Shown: piece by piece, positions 9,778 to 20,940 of the stretch
How the letters are laid out: every line of letters starts with the position of its first letter
Position numbering within the stretch: position 1 is the stretch's first letter
Position numbers and translations under genes: made by a program
The notes under the pieces: generated by a model
Database searches by the model: none
What the model saw: only the letters and a program-made list of their open reading frames with translations
What the model was told of the DNA's origin: nothing
Source of the DNA: an uncultured Halomonas sp.
Lineage (GTDB): Bacteria > Pseudomonadota > Gammaproteobacteria > Pseudomonadales > Halomonadaceae
Direction of reading: 5' to 3'
Length of the DNA stretch: 64,000 nucleotides
Assembly (NCBI RefSeq): GCF_946887195.1
Contig: NZ_CAMPKE010000006.1
Coordinates: 1 to 64,000 of the forward strand

Positions 9778-10719
9778 ATGGAGGCGATGCAAGAGACTCA
9801 AGACCTGTTTCCGACCCGGCTGGAACGCAAGCTGGGCATGTTCGAGCGCATCGACCCGGTCGTGCACAGTGAAGGCTCGCAGCGCAGCGATGGGCCGCTT
9901 AGCGAATCGCAGGTCAACGAGTTCGAGGCCAAGGGCTTCCTCTCTTTCGAATCGTTCTTCGATAAGGAGGAAATGGACGCGTTTATCGAGGAGCTGCGGG
10001 ACTACGAAGACGACGACGATCTGAAGTCTTCCGAAGGCACCGTGCTGGAGCCGGGCAAGCAGGAGATCCGCTCCATTTTCGGCATTCATGAAGTCTCGCA
10101 GCGCTTCAGCCGCCTGACCCGCGACCCGCGTCTGCTCAAGATGGTCCAGCAGTTGCTCGGCGGCGATGCCTACATTCACCAGTCACGCATCAATTACAAG
10201 CCGGGCTTCAAGGGTAAGGGTTTCGACTGGCACTCCGATTTCGAAACCTGGCATAGCGAGGATGGCATGCCACGCATGCGTTCGTTGAGCTGTTCGATCA
10301 TTCTCACTGACAATGGCGAGTTCAACGGCCCATTGATGCTGATTCCCGGTTCGCACAATTTCTTCATCCCCTGTGTGGGTCGTACGCCCGAAAACAATTA
10401 CAAGGAATCGCTGAAGAGCCAGGAAATCGGTGTGCCGGATGCCAGAAGCCTGACTAAATTGATGACCGAGAACGGTATCGAAGCCCCCAAGGGGCCATCG
10501 GGCTCGCTGATCATGTTCGAATGCAACACTCTGCATGGCTCGAACGTGAACATGTCCTGCTGGCCGCGTAGCAATCTCTTCTTCGTCTACAACAGTGTCG
10601 AGAATACGCTGCACAATCCTTACTGCGGGAATCGGCCACGACCGGAGTTCCTGGCTAACCGGAAGGATTGGAGTCCGCTCAAGGCTTTCGAGAAGACGGA
10701 GGCAACGGAGAGCGCTTGA
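9778..10719 (+). CDS. ectD: Ectoine hydroxylase EctD
   Basis: EctD is a non-haem Fe(II)/2-oxoglutarate dioxygenase that converts ectoine to 5-hydroxyectoine. The 313-residue product carries the iron triad as FDWHSDFETWH (H152, D154) and TLHGSNVN (H253), in the spacing known for EctD. The family signature ISRINY-type strand (HQSRINYKPG) and MLIPGSHNFFIPCVG are also present. A strong AAGGAGGAG precedes the ATG. It stands alone, away from ectABC, as is usual in Halomonadaceae. This is one of the main clues to the organism's halophilic life. Expression would be expected to rise with salt or temperature, but no specific promoter could be assigned. Confidence 0.96.
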   Translation: MEAMQETQDLFPTRLERKLGMFERIDPVVHSEGSQRSDGPLSESQVNEFEAKGFLSFESFFDKEEMDAFIEELRDYEDDDDLKSSEGTVLEPGKQEIRSIFGIHEVSQRFSRLTRDPRLLKMVQQLLGGDAYIHQSRINYKPGFKGKGFDWHSDFETWHSEDGMPRMRSLSCSIILTDNGEFNGPLMLIPGSHNFFIPCVGRTPENNYKESLKSQEIGVPDARSLTKLMTENGIEAPKGPSGSLIMFECNTLHGSNVNMSCWPRSNLFFVYNSVENTLHNPYCGNRPRPEFLANRKDWSPLKAFEKTEATESA

Positions 10720-10746
10720 TTAGCGGTAAATCATCATGGGTAATCA

Positions 10747-10770
10747 CCGCCCCTGGCCTTACAGGGGCGG
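10747..10770. terminator. Hairpin between convergent ectD and DUF892 gene
   Basis: CCGCCCCTG and CAGGGGCGG form a perfect 9-base GC-rich stem with a six-base loop (GCCTTA), 27 bases after the ectD stop and just beyond the end of the convergent gene. A bidirectional terminator is likely although neither side has a strong T tract. Confidence 0.6.
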
Positions 10771-10781
10771 CGTAGGCGTCG

Positions 10782-11288
10782 CTAGCGTTTGGCGCTGGCG
10801 TCCGACTCTTCGCGCTGTAAATATTGATGAATGGTTCCTGGCATGTGTTCCGCTAGCCAGGAGGCCATCGCTTCCTCCTCCTGAAGTATCTCTTCACAGA
10901 CACGCTTGGTTTCCGAATCGCCAACCAGTTCCGCAGTTGCGATCAGCGTCTTGTAAGAAGCGATATCCATGTGCTCGAAGGTATAACTCGCTATCGTACC
11001 CTTGATGATCTCATCACCGGTGAACATGCCACCGAGTGCTTGCCCCATGGCCGTCATCTTGCCCGCGGTATCCTTCATCGATGAGGGCTCCTTATCGTAA
11101 CGGGCCATGCAACTTTCGATCCTCTTGGCCTGGTTGATGGTCTCCTCGATATGTTGCTCGATGCGTTGCTTGACCTCCGGATAGTGCTCGATGCGCTCGG
11201 CCTGGCCTTTCAGCATTTTCTCCGCCTGCTGTTCCATGGCATGGGCATCTCGTAGCCACTCGATCAACCGCTCTTTCGCAGCTTCCAT
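10782..11288 (-). CDS. Ferritin-like DUF892 protein (YciF family)
   Basis: This 168-residue all-helical protein starts MEAAKERLIEWLRDAHAMEQQAEKML. Glutamate/histidine pairs occur in each predicted helix (HAMEQQ, EQHIEETINQ, YTFEHMDIAS, CEEILQEEEAMASWL), the pattern of the ferritin-like DUF892/YciE-YciF family that can hold a di-iron site. An AAGGAG sits before the ATG. It lies next to Mn catalase on the same strand (77 bases apart), and this pairing is common in stress regions of soil and marine bacteria, suggesting a shared role against oxidative or osmotic stress (inference). Confidence 0.85.
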   Translation of the reverse strand: MEAAKERLIEWLRDAHAMEQQAEKMLKGQAERIEHYPEVKQRIEQHIEETINQAKRIESCMARYDKEPSSMKDTAGKMTAMGQALGGMFTGDEIIKGTIASYTFEHMDIASYKTLIATAELVGDSETKRVCEEILQEEEAMASWLAEHMPGTIHQYLQREESDASAKR

Positions 11289-11365
11289 TTCACACTCCTT
11301 GGGATCGCCGGCTTACAGGCTTCCTTAACGTGCTTACGCTATTAGCCCAGTTATAGAGACACGCT

Positions 11366-12301
11366 TCACCGATCGTAACGGCTCCACTGGTTTTGACCCT
11401 TCGGCACCGCATCCTTGATCTGCTTGCTACGCAGTTCGCTGACTTCCCGGCTCTTCCGGTCGGCTCCCTCCCGCGTCATGGCACTATCCATCGGCTCCTG
11501 ATCGGTTAGGCCATTGGTTTCCCTTACATGAGCGTCGGGATCGTCGATATACTGCCAAGGTTCGCCCATTTGCGGGCTATCGCCCTGATTCCAGGGACCC
11601 CTGGCTTCCTCACCGCGCGACAGATTGAAATAGAGATTGCTATAGCGAGGATCGCCCTGCATCACGCCCGGCGGGAAATTGGGTTCCAGCGTGGCTAGTG
11701 CGGCCTCGAACATTTGCTGGTGGGCGACTTCACGGGTCATCAGAAACGAGAGCGTCTCCTTGACATAAGGATCGTCGGTGAATTGCATCAGATACTCATA
11801 AACGATCTTGGCACGAGATTCCGCAGCGATATCCGAACGTAGATCGACGGTCAAATCGCCATTCGCATCGACATAGTAGCCGGACCAAGGAACCCCTTGG
11901 CTATTCGTCACGGTTGGGCCACCGCCGCTTACCGCCAGGAACATCGGATTGACGAGCGCCTCGTGAATCATGTTTTCCTTTTCGGCTTTTCCACCGACCA
12001 GTTGCATGATTTCCGATTGCTCGGAGATATCTTTCAATTCGCCGTTGACCCCATTCAGCAACATTTGAATGGTTGCGCCGACGATTTCCAAATGACTAAA
12101 TTCCTCAGTCGCAATATCCATCAACATGTCATACTTTTCAGGGTAGGGCTGACGTACGGCGAAAGCCTGGGTAAAGTACTGCATAGCCGCCTTGAGCTCG
12201 CCATTCATCCCTCCAAACTGCTCCAACAACAAACTGGCGAACCTGGGATCGGGTTTGGAGACGCGGGCGTTGAATTGCAATTCCTTGGCGTGGTGAAACA
12301 T
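11366..12301 (-). CDS. Manganese catalase
   Basis: The enzyme converts hydrogen peroxide to water and oxygen with a di-manganese centre. Candidate metal ligands in the 311-residue product are E35 in NGELKAAMQYF, E67 and H70 in TEEFSHLEIVG, a later glutamate in ESRAKIVYEYL and a histidine in TREVAHQQMFEAAL. The frame extends six codons upstream of 12301, but that extension encodes the AAGGAGG ribosome site of the ATG at 12301 and homology begins at MFHHAKELQF, so 12301 is preferred. The C-terminal ~60 residues are polar and probably flexible. It probably forms a stress unit with the downstream DUF892 gene. Confidence 0.93.
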   Translation of the reverse strand: MFHHAKELQFNARVSKPDPRFASLLLEQFGGMNGELKAAMQYFTQAFAVRQPYPEKYDMLMDIATEEFSHLEIVGATIQMLLNGVNGELKDISEQSEIMQLVGGKAEKENMIHEALVNPMFLAVSGGGPTVTNSQGVPWSGYYVDANGDLTVDLRSDIAAESRAKIVYEYLMQFTDDPYVKETLSFLMTREVAHQQMFEAALATLEPNFPPGVMQGDPRYSNLYFNLSRGEEARGPWNQGDSPQMGEPWQYIDDPDAHVRETNGLTDQEPMDSAMTREGADRKSREVSELRSKQIKDAVPKGQNQWSRYDR

Positions 12302-12637
12302 AACGACCTCCTTGTTCACGACTCAAACGGCACGCCGATTGGCGTGGTTCTCTCCAAGATAGGCAGCGCCTCCGTGTACTTCAAAGGCGCTGTGGGAAAA
12401 GTTTTTCCTCATACAGCTCATGTTTTATTCGCTGAATAAAAAATCAAAAGCTTATCAGTAATTAAGGCCATTTATTTTAAGTAATATGACATTTTTTCAC
12501 GTATTGTCACCGGAGCATGCTGAAAGCAATCGCCAATAAACTATGTTGATGGGAAACAACCTTTATAGAGATAGGATGACGCCGCTTGCTGTTTAATGAA
12601 AAACAGGAGGTAACAATCGACAAGGAGGAGAGAAGCA
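12302..12637. promoter_or_regulatory. AT-rich intergenic region upstream of catalase and a small plus-strand transcript
   Basis: This 336-base stretch has no convincing gene. It should hold the leftward promoter of the Mn catalase and a rightward promoter for the element at 12638. At its right end two strong ribosome-binding sequences occur in tandem, CAGGAGGTAAC near 12604 and AAGGAGGAG near 12621, only the second of which stands before an ATG. The middle, about 12440-12500, is markedly AT-rich. Confidence 0.4.
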
Positions 12638-12704
12638 ATGGCTAAACTTAACGAAGCGAGTGCCAGCCCGAGATGTCACCAAGGGTGTCGGCGAAGTCGA
12701 GTAA
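12638..12704 (+). other. Possible very small gene with a strong ribosome site, maybe frameshifted
   Basis: An ATG at 12638 follows AAGGAGGAGAGAAGCA, one of the best ribosome sites in the window. Its own frame (MAKLNEASASP...) runs on through a clear terminator, which is unusual. One base of frame shift after about codon 10 would instead end ...DVTKGVGEVE at a TAA (12702-12704), just before the terminator. It is either a ~22-residue peptide gene with an indel or the 5' end of a short regulatory RNA. Function unknown. Confidence 0.3.
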
Positions 12705-12724
12705 CGAAAATGAGTGATGAGTAT

Positions 12725-12756
12725 GGCTTGGCCACCGGCCAAGCCATATTATTCTT
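12725..12756 (+). terminator. Rho-independent terminator
   Basis: GGCTTGGCC-ACC-GGCCAAGCC is a perfect 9-base stem with a three-base loop, followed by the T-rich ATATTATTCTT. The orientation fits a short plus-strand transcript starting near 12600. The antiporter gene on the other strand ends 47 bases further right. Confidence 0.75.
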
Positions 12757-12791
12757 AACTTTCTTTCCTATGCTTGATCGTTTTCAAGTTA

Positions 12792-14015
12792 TTAAATTCC
12801 GCGCTTTCGGTCCAGCCAGCTCATCAGTGGGCTCGAAGCCATGCCATGAAAGACGATCGAGATCAACACGGTCAGCCCGATGAATGCCCATGCGGTATCG
12901 AGCCGAACGAAGTTGCCTTCGTTGGTGGCGTAGGCGAGATAGTAAAACGAGCCAATACCGCGTATGCCGAATAGGCTGACGATGGTTCGTTCGCTCAGGG
13001 ACATGCGCGATCCAGAAAGGCCGATCATGCCGGTGATGGGGCGCACGGCAAATAGCACGACGAGTACGCTCAGCACCAACTCCCAGGTTAAATGCTCGAA
13101 CACCGATCCGGCGAGACTACCGCCGAACAGGACCAGCAAGACCATCATCAAGAGGCGTTCGATCTGTTCCGTAAAGCTATGCAGGTGGCTATGGTAATCG
13201 TAGTGATTTTCATGTTCTCGTAGTATTAATGCACCGACAAAGACGGCGATGAAACCATAGCCCTGTATCATTTCGGCGCTTGCGTAAGCGACAAGCGTTC
13301 CTCCCAATGACGCAAAGCCCAGCCCGGAGCGGGCAATCGCCATATTGCCCATGCGAAAAATGACGATGCCGAACAGCCTACCGATCAGCCAGCCCGCACC
13401 GATGCCTGCCGCCACACGCCATATCACATCGACGGCCAACCAGTGCCATGACCACATGCCCGTAAACGAGCCGTGCGCGGCGATACCCAGCGCCAGATAA
13501 ACGAACGGGAAGGCCAGGCCATCGTTGAGCCCAGCCTCGGAGGTCAAGCTGAAGCGTACTTCGTCGCTTGGCCCCGCCTTGGGTGGGCCTACCCGAACAT
13601 CGGCGGCCAGTACCGGGTCGGTCGGCGCGATGACCGCCCCGATCAGTATGGCGGTTGCCCAGGGCAGACCCAGGCCAAAGGCGACCAGCACCGACACGAT
13701 GGCGATGGTCAGCGGCATGGTGATACCAAGTAATCGGATCGTGCTCATCCATTCACGCCAAACCAGGCGCTGATCGATACTCAAGCCGGCGCCAGCGAGA
13801 GAGACGATAACCGTCAACTCCGTCAGCAGTTCCAGCGTTCGCGGATAATCGCGGGGCTGTAAGCCCGTTTCGCCTATCAGTGAGAAGAAGCCGAAGCCGA
13901 TCAGCATGCAAACGATCGGCAGCGAGATCGGCAAGCCCTTGGTAAAAATTGGGAACCAAGCGACCAAAAGTATCAATAGGCCGAAACCGCCCAAAAAGAG
14001 AATGTGTGGCTCCAT
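12792..14015 (-). CDS. Na+/H+ antiporter of the CPA1/NhaP type
   Basis: This 407-residue integral membrane protein has about 11-12 hydrophobic segments. Ion-binding signature sequences of the CPA1 family are visible: GAVIAPTDPVLAADVRVGPP and, after it, the conserved SEAGLNDGLAFPFVY. It exports Na+ (or K+) in exchange for protons across the inner membrane, fitting a salt-loving host and the Na+-pumping Nqr complex at the far end of the window. The ATG at 14015 follows AAGGAGGTTGACCG. It lacks the long cytoplasmic C-terminal domain seen in some NhaP2/KefB-like members. Confidence 0.9.
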   Translation of the reverse strand: MEPHILFLGGFGLLILLVAWFPIFTKGLPISLPIVCMLIGFGFFSLIGETGLQPRDYPRTLELLTELTVIVSLAGAGLSIDQRLVWREWMSTIRLLGITMPLTIAIVSVLVAFGLGLPWATAILIGAVIAPTDPVLAADVRVGPPKAGPSDEVRFSLTSEAGLNDGLAFPFVYLALGIAAHGSFTGMWSWHWLAVDVIWRVAAGIGAGWLIGRLFGIVIFRMGNMAIARSGLGFASLGGTLVAYASAEMIQGYGFIAVFVGALILREHENHYDYHSHLHSFTEQIERLLMMVLLVLFGGSLAGSVFEHLTWELVLSVLVVLFAVRPITGMIGLSGSRMSLSERTIVSLFGIRGIGSFYYLAYATNEGNFVRLDTAWAFIGLTVLISIVFHGMASSPLMSWLDRKRGI

Positions 14016-14530
14016 CGGTCAACCTCCTTGTGACCTTTCAGTGTCTTTGCCTCGCTTTTAAGCACTGACATTTTAGGTTCGCTAAGGATGTGCCACATTA
14101 TTTTTTACATTAAGCACCTAAGGAGTTTGCATCGTTAGCAATCCCCAGCGTAATGAGATAGGCGATAATGCCGAGTAAGGCCCGCTTGGGAGCGAGGCCG
14201 GCCCTAACGGCCTATCCTTCGGCATTGCATAATAAATGCAGATTCATAGGATGCCACGCATCCATGCTCTCCGACCCCGCTAATGCAGCGTGGTATAAGC
14301 GGCCAGGAATACCACTAACATGGGTTAATTTTTTTGCGAATTCGACATAAATGCTCATTCAAAACTGACATTTAATTACAAACCGTGATTTGCCCGTTTG
14401 CCGTTTCGGTTCTAGCCTAATCAGTGTCACATGACAATGTGACTCAAAGTTGGTTAAGGCAAACGGATGATACTTCTCCTTAATCAAGGCCAAGTATCTG
14501 CTTAATTCCTGACTATGGATGGTGAAATCA
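14016..14530. promoter_or_regulatory. 515-base intergenic region with two inverted repeats
   Basis: No gene was found. Two structures stand out. AATGCCGA (14167-14174) and TCGGCATT (14219-14226) are perfect arms enclosing a GC-rich interior that can pair further (AGGCC/GGCCT), forming a long hairpin; a small RNA or a transcript end is possible. GTCACAT-GACA-ATGTGAC (14426-14443) is a perfect 7-base dyad about 90 bases before the KGG-repeat gene and looks like an operator for a dimeric regulator. Confidence 0.45.
14426..14443. promoter_or_regulatory. Dyad-symmetric operator candidate upstream of the KGG-repeat gene
   Basis: The arms GTCACAT and ATGTGAC are perfect inverted repeats around a four-base spacer. 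The size fits a site for a dimeric helix-turn-helix regulator. No regulator gene is adjacent, so its identity is unknown. Confidence 0.4.
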
Positions 14531-14749
14531 ATGGCTGAACATCGTGGTGGTTCCGGCAATTTTGCAGAAGATCCGAAACGTGCATCCCAAGCTGGCAAGA
14601 AAGGCGGCGAGCACAGTGGTGGCAATTTCGCCAACGACCCTCAGAAAGCATCCGAAGCGGGCAAGAAAGGTGGCCAGCACAGTGGCGGCAATTTCGCCAA
14701 CGATCCGAAAAAGGCATCCGAAGCGGGCAAGAAAGGCGGTCGCCATTAA
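14531..14749 (+). CDS. KGG-repeat stress protein (YciG/GsiB-like)
   Basis: This 72-residue hydrophilic protein is built from three near-identical repeats of about 23 residues with the pattern SGGNFANDPxKASEAGKKGG. That is the KGG (stress-induced) motif found in E. coli YciG and in repeat arrays in Bacillus GsiB. Such proteins are intrinsically disordered and accumulate under osmotic or general stress. An earlier in-frame ATG at 14519 would add four residues; the ATG at 14531 gives the family-type start MAEHRGGSGNF. The DNA repeats are also near-identical (14597-14665 and 14666-14734), so copy number could vary by recombination. Confidence 0.88.
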   Translation: MAEHRGGSGNFAEDPKRASQAGKKGGEHSGGNFANDPQKASEAGKKGGQHSGGNFANDPKKASEAGKKGGRH

Positions 14750-14884
14750 GGGACCGGCATGATTGCCTAGTTGGAAAATTGACGAGTCATTTAGGGACAG
14801 CGCATCCAGCCAAGGACGGCTCTAGAGATGCAACCTGTTATTCATTAGCGGACCGGCAGTAGAGAGCCGGGAAAATCCAAGGTT

Positions 14885-17157
14885 TCAGCTTCGATTCGGA
14901 TCGTTATCGAGTGTTTTTTCCAATAATTTCTCCGTCTCTTGGGGTGGCATGGGTGCGGCCAATAAATAGCCCTGTACGAAGGGGCACTGCATGGCCTTGA
15001 GCATATCGAGTTGTTCCTGCGTTTCGACACCTTCGGCGACGATTTTTACATCCAACGCGCGCCCAAGACTGAGTATGCTCTGCACGATTGCCATGGTGCG
15101 CTTATGCTTCAGCATGCGCAGAATGAACGAACTATCGATCTTGATCGCATCGATCGGATACTTATCGATATATCCCAGCGCGGAGTAGCCGGTGCCGAAA
15201 TCGTCCAGCGCGATTCTTACGCCCAGCGAGCGTACCTCTTCCAATACCCGGCCGACCGTTTCCGGCTCATGAAGAAAGACGTTTTCTGTGACTTCGATTT
15301 GCAACTGACTCGCTTTGAAGCCGCTGGTCTCGAGCAGGGTCTGAAGCTCAGCGATGAATTGATGACGCTTCAGTTCCTTGGCTGAAACATTCACGTTCAG
15401 ATGCAATTCCAACTCGGGATATCGCTTGGCCCATGCATGCAGCTGTGTACACGCTTCGTTCATGGCCCAACTGCCGATCTCGCCAATCACATTGATCTCT
15501 TCGGCGATGGGGATGAACACATCGGGCGATACGTCACCACGCTGCGGATGGTTCCAGCGTACCAGTGCCTCGAAACCCCACAGTTTGAGCGTCAGTGGAT
15601 CGTAGATGGGCTGATATCGAAGCGAGAACTCACGTTGAGCGATCGCGTGTTTCAAGTCGTTCTGTAGCGATAGCGCTTCGACGGTGTTGGCACGCATCGA
15701 GTTGGTGAAGAACATGTAGTGCCCGGCACCGTGGGCCTTGGCGGCATACATCGCCACATCGGCGTCTCGCAGCAGCTCCTCCGGGGCCGTGTAATCCTTG
15801 CTAATAGCGACGATACCGATGCTGCAGGAGGTGAAAATATTCTGCCCACTCAGCTTGAACGGGGTTTGCAGTCGATCGATGATTCGTTCGGCCAGGCTGG
15901 CCGCTGTCGTTTCGTGCTCTTCGCTCTCGATCAGTATCACGAACTCGTCGCCGCCGACGCGCGCTAGCGTATCGCCGGCGCGTAGGCAGCTTTCCAGACG
16001 GCGTGCCACTTCCATGAGCAGCAAATCGCCCGCCCGATGCCCCAGGCTATGTTGACGAGCTTGAAGCGATCCAGGTCCAGGAACAGCACGGCGGCTTGCG
16101 GCGGCTGGCCGCTGCGTCTCGGGGCGAGCACTTCATTGAGCCGCTCCATGAAGTAGGCGCGGTTGTACAATTGAGTCAGGTCGTCATGGAATGCGGCATG
16201 CGCCAGCGCTGCTTCGATGCGCTGGCGCTCGAGCAGTTTGGCCTCGAGCGCCATTTTTTCGGCCTGGGCGATACGGGCCTGATTGCTGATCTCCTCGGCC
16301 TGCTTGCGCTCGCTGATGTCGCGCTGCACCGAGACCCAATGCGTAAACCAGCCGCGCTCATCGGCCACTGGCACGATGCTGAGTTCGACCCAGAATTCGC
16401 TGCCATCCTGGCGGCTATTCAGCAACTCCACCTCGACGGGGCGCCACTTCTGAAGCGCCGCCTTGAGCCGGTCGAGCGCCTGACGGTTGGTCTGATCGTT
16501 CTGCAGTATGCGCGGTGTCTTTCCAAGCACGTCGGCTTCGCGGTAACCGATGGTTCGGGTGAAGGCCGCATTGCAATAGACGATGCGCGGGCCAGGCAAT
16601 TCGATAGGCTCGGCCTCGGTAATCAGCACGGCGTCATTGGCGTGAACCACCACCGATTCGAGCAACCGCAGGCGCTCCGAAACCACGCTGTTGGAGCCAG
16701 CCGTCTCATGAGCCTTTTGCCAATCGAGCCGAAACGCCAATTGCACGGCGTGCGTGCGCAATACGTAGCGTTGCGCCGTACTCAGGCCGGCATGGGGCTC
16801 ATGATCGGCAATCAGCAGCGTGCCGAGAACCTCATCATGCTGACCTTTGACCGGGATCATGGCCATGAACCTGACCGGCCATTGGTCCGATAGTTGCAGA
16901 TCCGGCAGCGCTACCGCCGTCTCCACACGGACGTCGTTGATTACCAATGGATCGCTCTGCTCGCGCGTATCGAGACACCCGACCTTGGCCGAGTCGAGTG
17001 GCACAAACCGATGTGGGCCGAAGCAGGCGAGCGGTAACCATTGCCGCCCGTGCTGCTGGTAGAACACGCCCCAGGGGCAGTCGGCCGAATGTGCCGCGCT
17101 GCGCACGAGCTGATTCAGGGCGGGCGATTGGTTCCGATCGGCTTCTGCGTTTTCCAT
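14885..17157 (-). pseudogene. GAF-PAS-GGDEF-EAL cyclic-di-GMP protein interrupted by a one-base frameshift
   Basis: Two minus-strand frames together make one ~757-residue protein. The first (from 17157) has an N-terminal GAF-like domain (PWGVFYQQHGRQW ... LGTLLIADHEPHAG), a PAS/PAC domain (VVHANDAVLITEAEP ... VSVQRDISERKQAEE) and the start of GGDEF (HDDLTQLYNRAYF, FLDLDRFKLVN). The second continues exactly where the first fails, with LLLMEVARRLESCLRAGDTLARVGGDEFV, then an EAL domain with EALVRWNHP, the metal ligand regions LNVNVSAKEL and EVTEN, and DDFGTGYSAL. Restoring one base between 16050 and 16051 turns AACATAGC into AACGATAGC and yields the canonical N-D-S-L-G-H. GGDEF keeps all active residues; the EAL motif proper reads EAL. 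As sequenced, only truncated products are made. Confidence 0.85.
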
Positions 17158-17429
17158 GTCATTTTGCCCTGAAAGGAGTGGGAGTCACGGTCGCTCGGCA
17201 ATATTTCCAAGCCGCGAATCGATTTGTAGCTTACTTGTTATAGCGGCGGATGCTAAGAAAACTTAATCTTATCCGATTTCGATGATGACGATTCCAGGCT
17301 CGGGCATGGTTTCGGTCAGTCCTCCCGGCGCTCTTGATTAGCCCTCCCGGTGCTGAGGGGGCTGCGCTGGCGCATCCGGGGGCTTACAATCGCACCCTCT
17401 TACTTTCCGCGCTTCAACTGGACCCGATT

Positions 17430-19000
<1,571 letters not shown>

Positions 19001-19019
<19 letters not shown>

Positions 19020-20044
19020 TCGTCTGCCCTGGCGCTCAGCGGCTCCCATACATGGCGCCATTCCCAGCCATCCATCCTGACGTAAGCGAGCAGGAGCCGC
19101 TGATGATCCAGCGATTGCAGATAGTCGCGCATTGCCTCGGGCGACTTATCGAAGCCCGGCAGCGCTGCGTACTCATCCAGTGGGGGTATCTCGGGTATAG
19201 CTGGCGCCGGATGGATGAAGGCACTGCCCAGCGTCCTGAGAAATTGATCGATCGTGTGCCGAGCGATGATCAGCTGTGTGCGTGACGCAGAGGGAAGGCC
19301 TGGGCAGGCGAAACAGACCAGGGCCAGCGCTTGATAGAGTCGCGCCAGAGCCAGGGGGAGCGCGTTATCGCTGTACTCGCCATGAAAATAGTGAAGGATG
19401 GGATAGGTCAGGTGCTGCTGGCCCGAGCTGTTGATAATGCTCTGGAGCGTGCGAAGCTGTGAACTGAAACTGTCGAATTCTCCATTGTCGGCGGTTGCCC
19501 GGATGATCGAATAGGGACAGTTTCCGAGCGCGCTGATGGAGAGCGCCAGCTGACGCTTCTGCATGACCGCCGACACGATGTTGGCGACGTATGTTATCGA
19601 CAGTGTGAAGAGGAAGAAGCCGTTGCCGGCTGCCAAAACCGGCGGTATTCGCCAGGCATCGCCACCGGGTACGAAGTCGCCATAGCCCAGCGTGGTGATG
19701 GTGTAACCGGTGAAATAGGCCCGCTCCATTAACGTGGCGCTGGCGGATGTGGTCGAATTGACCACGGCCTGGGGCGCGCTGCAAAACAGCAGAAACCAGC
19801 CTGCCCAGGCGAGAAGAAACCATAACAGAACCAGCGCCAAGGCGGACCATGGCCCGGCGGCGGAAAGTAGTCGATGACCATGATGCCTGCGGTGATAATG
19901 CAGGAGCAGTGTCCAGGCCAGGGAAACCAGACGATTGGTCAGCGGGCCGGATCTGGAGGCGGAAAGGGTCGTTTGAGCGGCGTCATAGATCGCTAGCGAA
20001 ATCAGCGCGACGCCGATGATCCCCACCAGGGGATTGCCAATCAT
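19001..20044 (-). CDS. Two-TM potassium channel-like protein
   Basis: The 347-residue protein begins with hydrophobic segments at about residues 5-25 and 68-92. A pore region of the K+ channel type follows, [20 protein letters not shown], whose selectivity filter reads TLGYGD, and then another TM segment ([20 protein letters not shown]). The C-terminal half is soluble and matches no domain I recognise; it is not an RCK domain by eye. Potassium flux is an expected part of osmoadaptation. GGGAGGGAAAC stands before the ATG. The end overlaps ybiT tail to tail. Confidence 0.85.
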
Positions 20045-20189
20045 GTCAGGTTTCCCTCCCCGAGATGAGTGAATGGCCGGCCTTCATTCCGGCATACGTG
20101 GATCGATGCGCTTCCTGGCATCGGATAGGGTTGGGTCACACGATAGTGCCATAGAGTAGTTTATGTATTCCCCAAGGGAGATAGCGATC

Positions 20190-20780
20190 ATGACCGAACC
20201 TGGCTCGCGTTTTCAAACCGCCATCGAGCGCCTGGATGCCCTGCACGGCGAGGATCCGCGCCAGGAGAACATCGATGGCCGGGAAATTCCTTACGAGTTG
20301 CTTTATGCCCGGCGCATGGGCGAGTGGCTCGCACGCGTGGCGCCAAATGCCGGCGAAGCATTGCGATTGGCAGTGTGCGCTCAGCACTTACAGCGCTGGC
20401 GTATCCCGCGTGACGACTATCCGCGAGACCGTCCCGGTTATCTGGCCTGGCGCCGCGAATTGGGTCGGCTGCAGGCCGAGCAGGCCAGTATCGTACTGCG
20501 CGAGGCGGGTTACGACGCCGACCTTCGCGAGCACGTGGCTGGCCTGATCCGCAAGGAGCGGCTGCGTAGCGATGCCGATGCCCAGGCGCTGGAAGACACC
20601 GCCTGCCTGGTGTTCCTGGAGCATTACCTGGATGACTTCGCCGCTGGCCACGACGACGCGAAACTCATGCGCATCGTGCGCAAGACCTGGAACAAGATGT
20701 CGCCGCGCGGCCAGGAGCTGGCCGCGACGATCCCCCTTTCCGCCGATACTCGAATATTGGTCCAGAGAGCGCTGGCCTGA
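20190..20780 (+). CDS. DUF4202 family protein
   Basis: This is a 196-residue soluble protein with histidine and aspartate residues spread through a helical fold (AVCAQHLQRWRIPRDDYPRDRPGYLAWR, then LEDTACLVFLEHYLDDF, HDDAKLMRIVRKTWNKMS). The sequence fits the DUF4202 family, whose members resemble HD-type metal-dependent proteins; no function is established. A frame extension starts at 20163, but MTEPGSRFQTAIERLD fits the family start and AAGGGAGA lies before it. Confidence 0.75.
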   Translation: MTEPGSRFQTAIERLDALHGEDPRQENIDGREIPYELLYARRMGEWLARVAPNAGEALRLAVCAQHLQRWRIPRDDYPRDRPGYLAWRRELGRLQAEQASIVLREAGYDADLREHVAGLIRKERLRSDADAQALEDTACLVFLEHYLDDFAAGHDDAKLMRIVRKTWNKMSPRGQELAATIPLSADTRILVQRALA

Positions 20781-20940
20781 TTGCTCCCGTATAGTCGAAG
20801 GAAGATCTCCCTTTGACACGTCCACCGCTGAGTCTAACTTGAGTAGTGCAGCCCACGGGCTGCGCAAAACGTGACGGCGGTGGGCGGTCGAGGCGAGGAC
20901 GATTCGCCGGCCCGCCAGGCTAATGATTACAGGAGGTAAC

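Noticed and set aside
14167..14226. A tRNA-like fold
   Set aside because: No anticodon arm or T-loop consensus could be placed; only the hairpin arms are real.
14597..14734. CRISPR-like direct repeats
   Set aside because: The repeats are coding KGG units without spacers.
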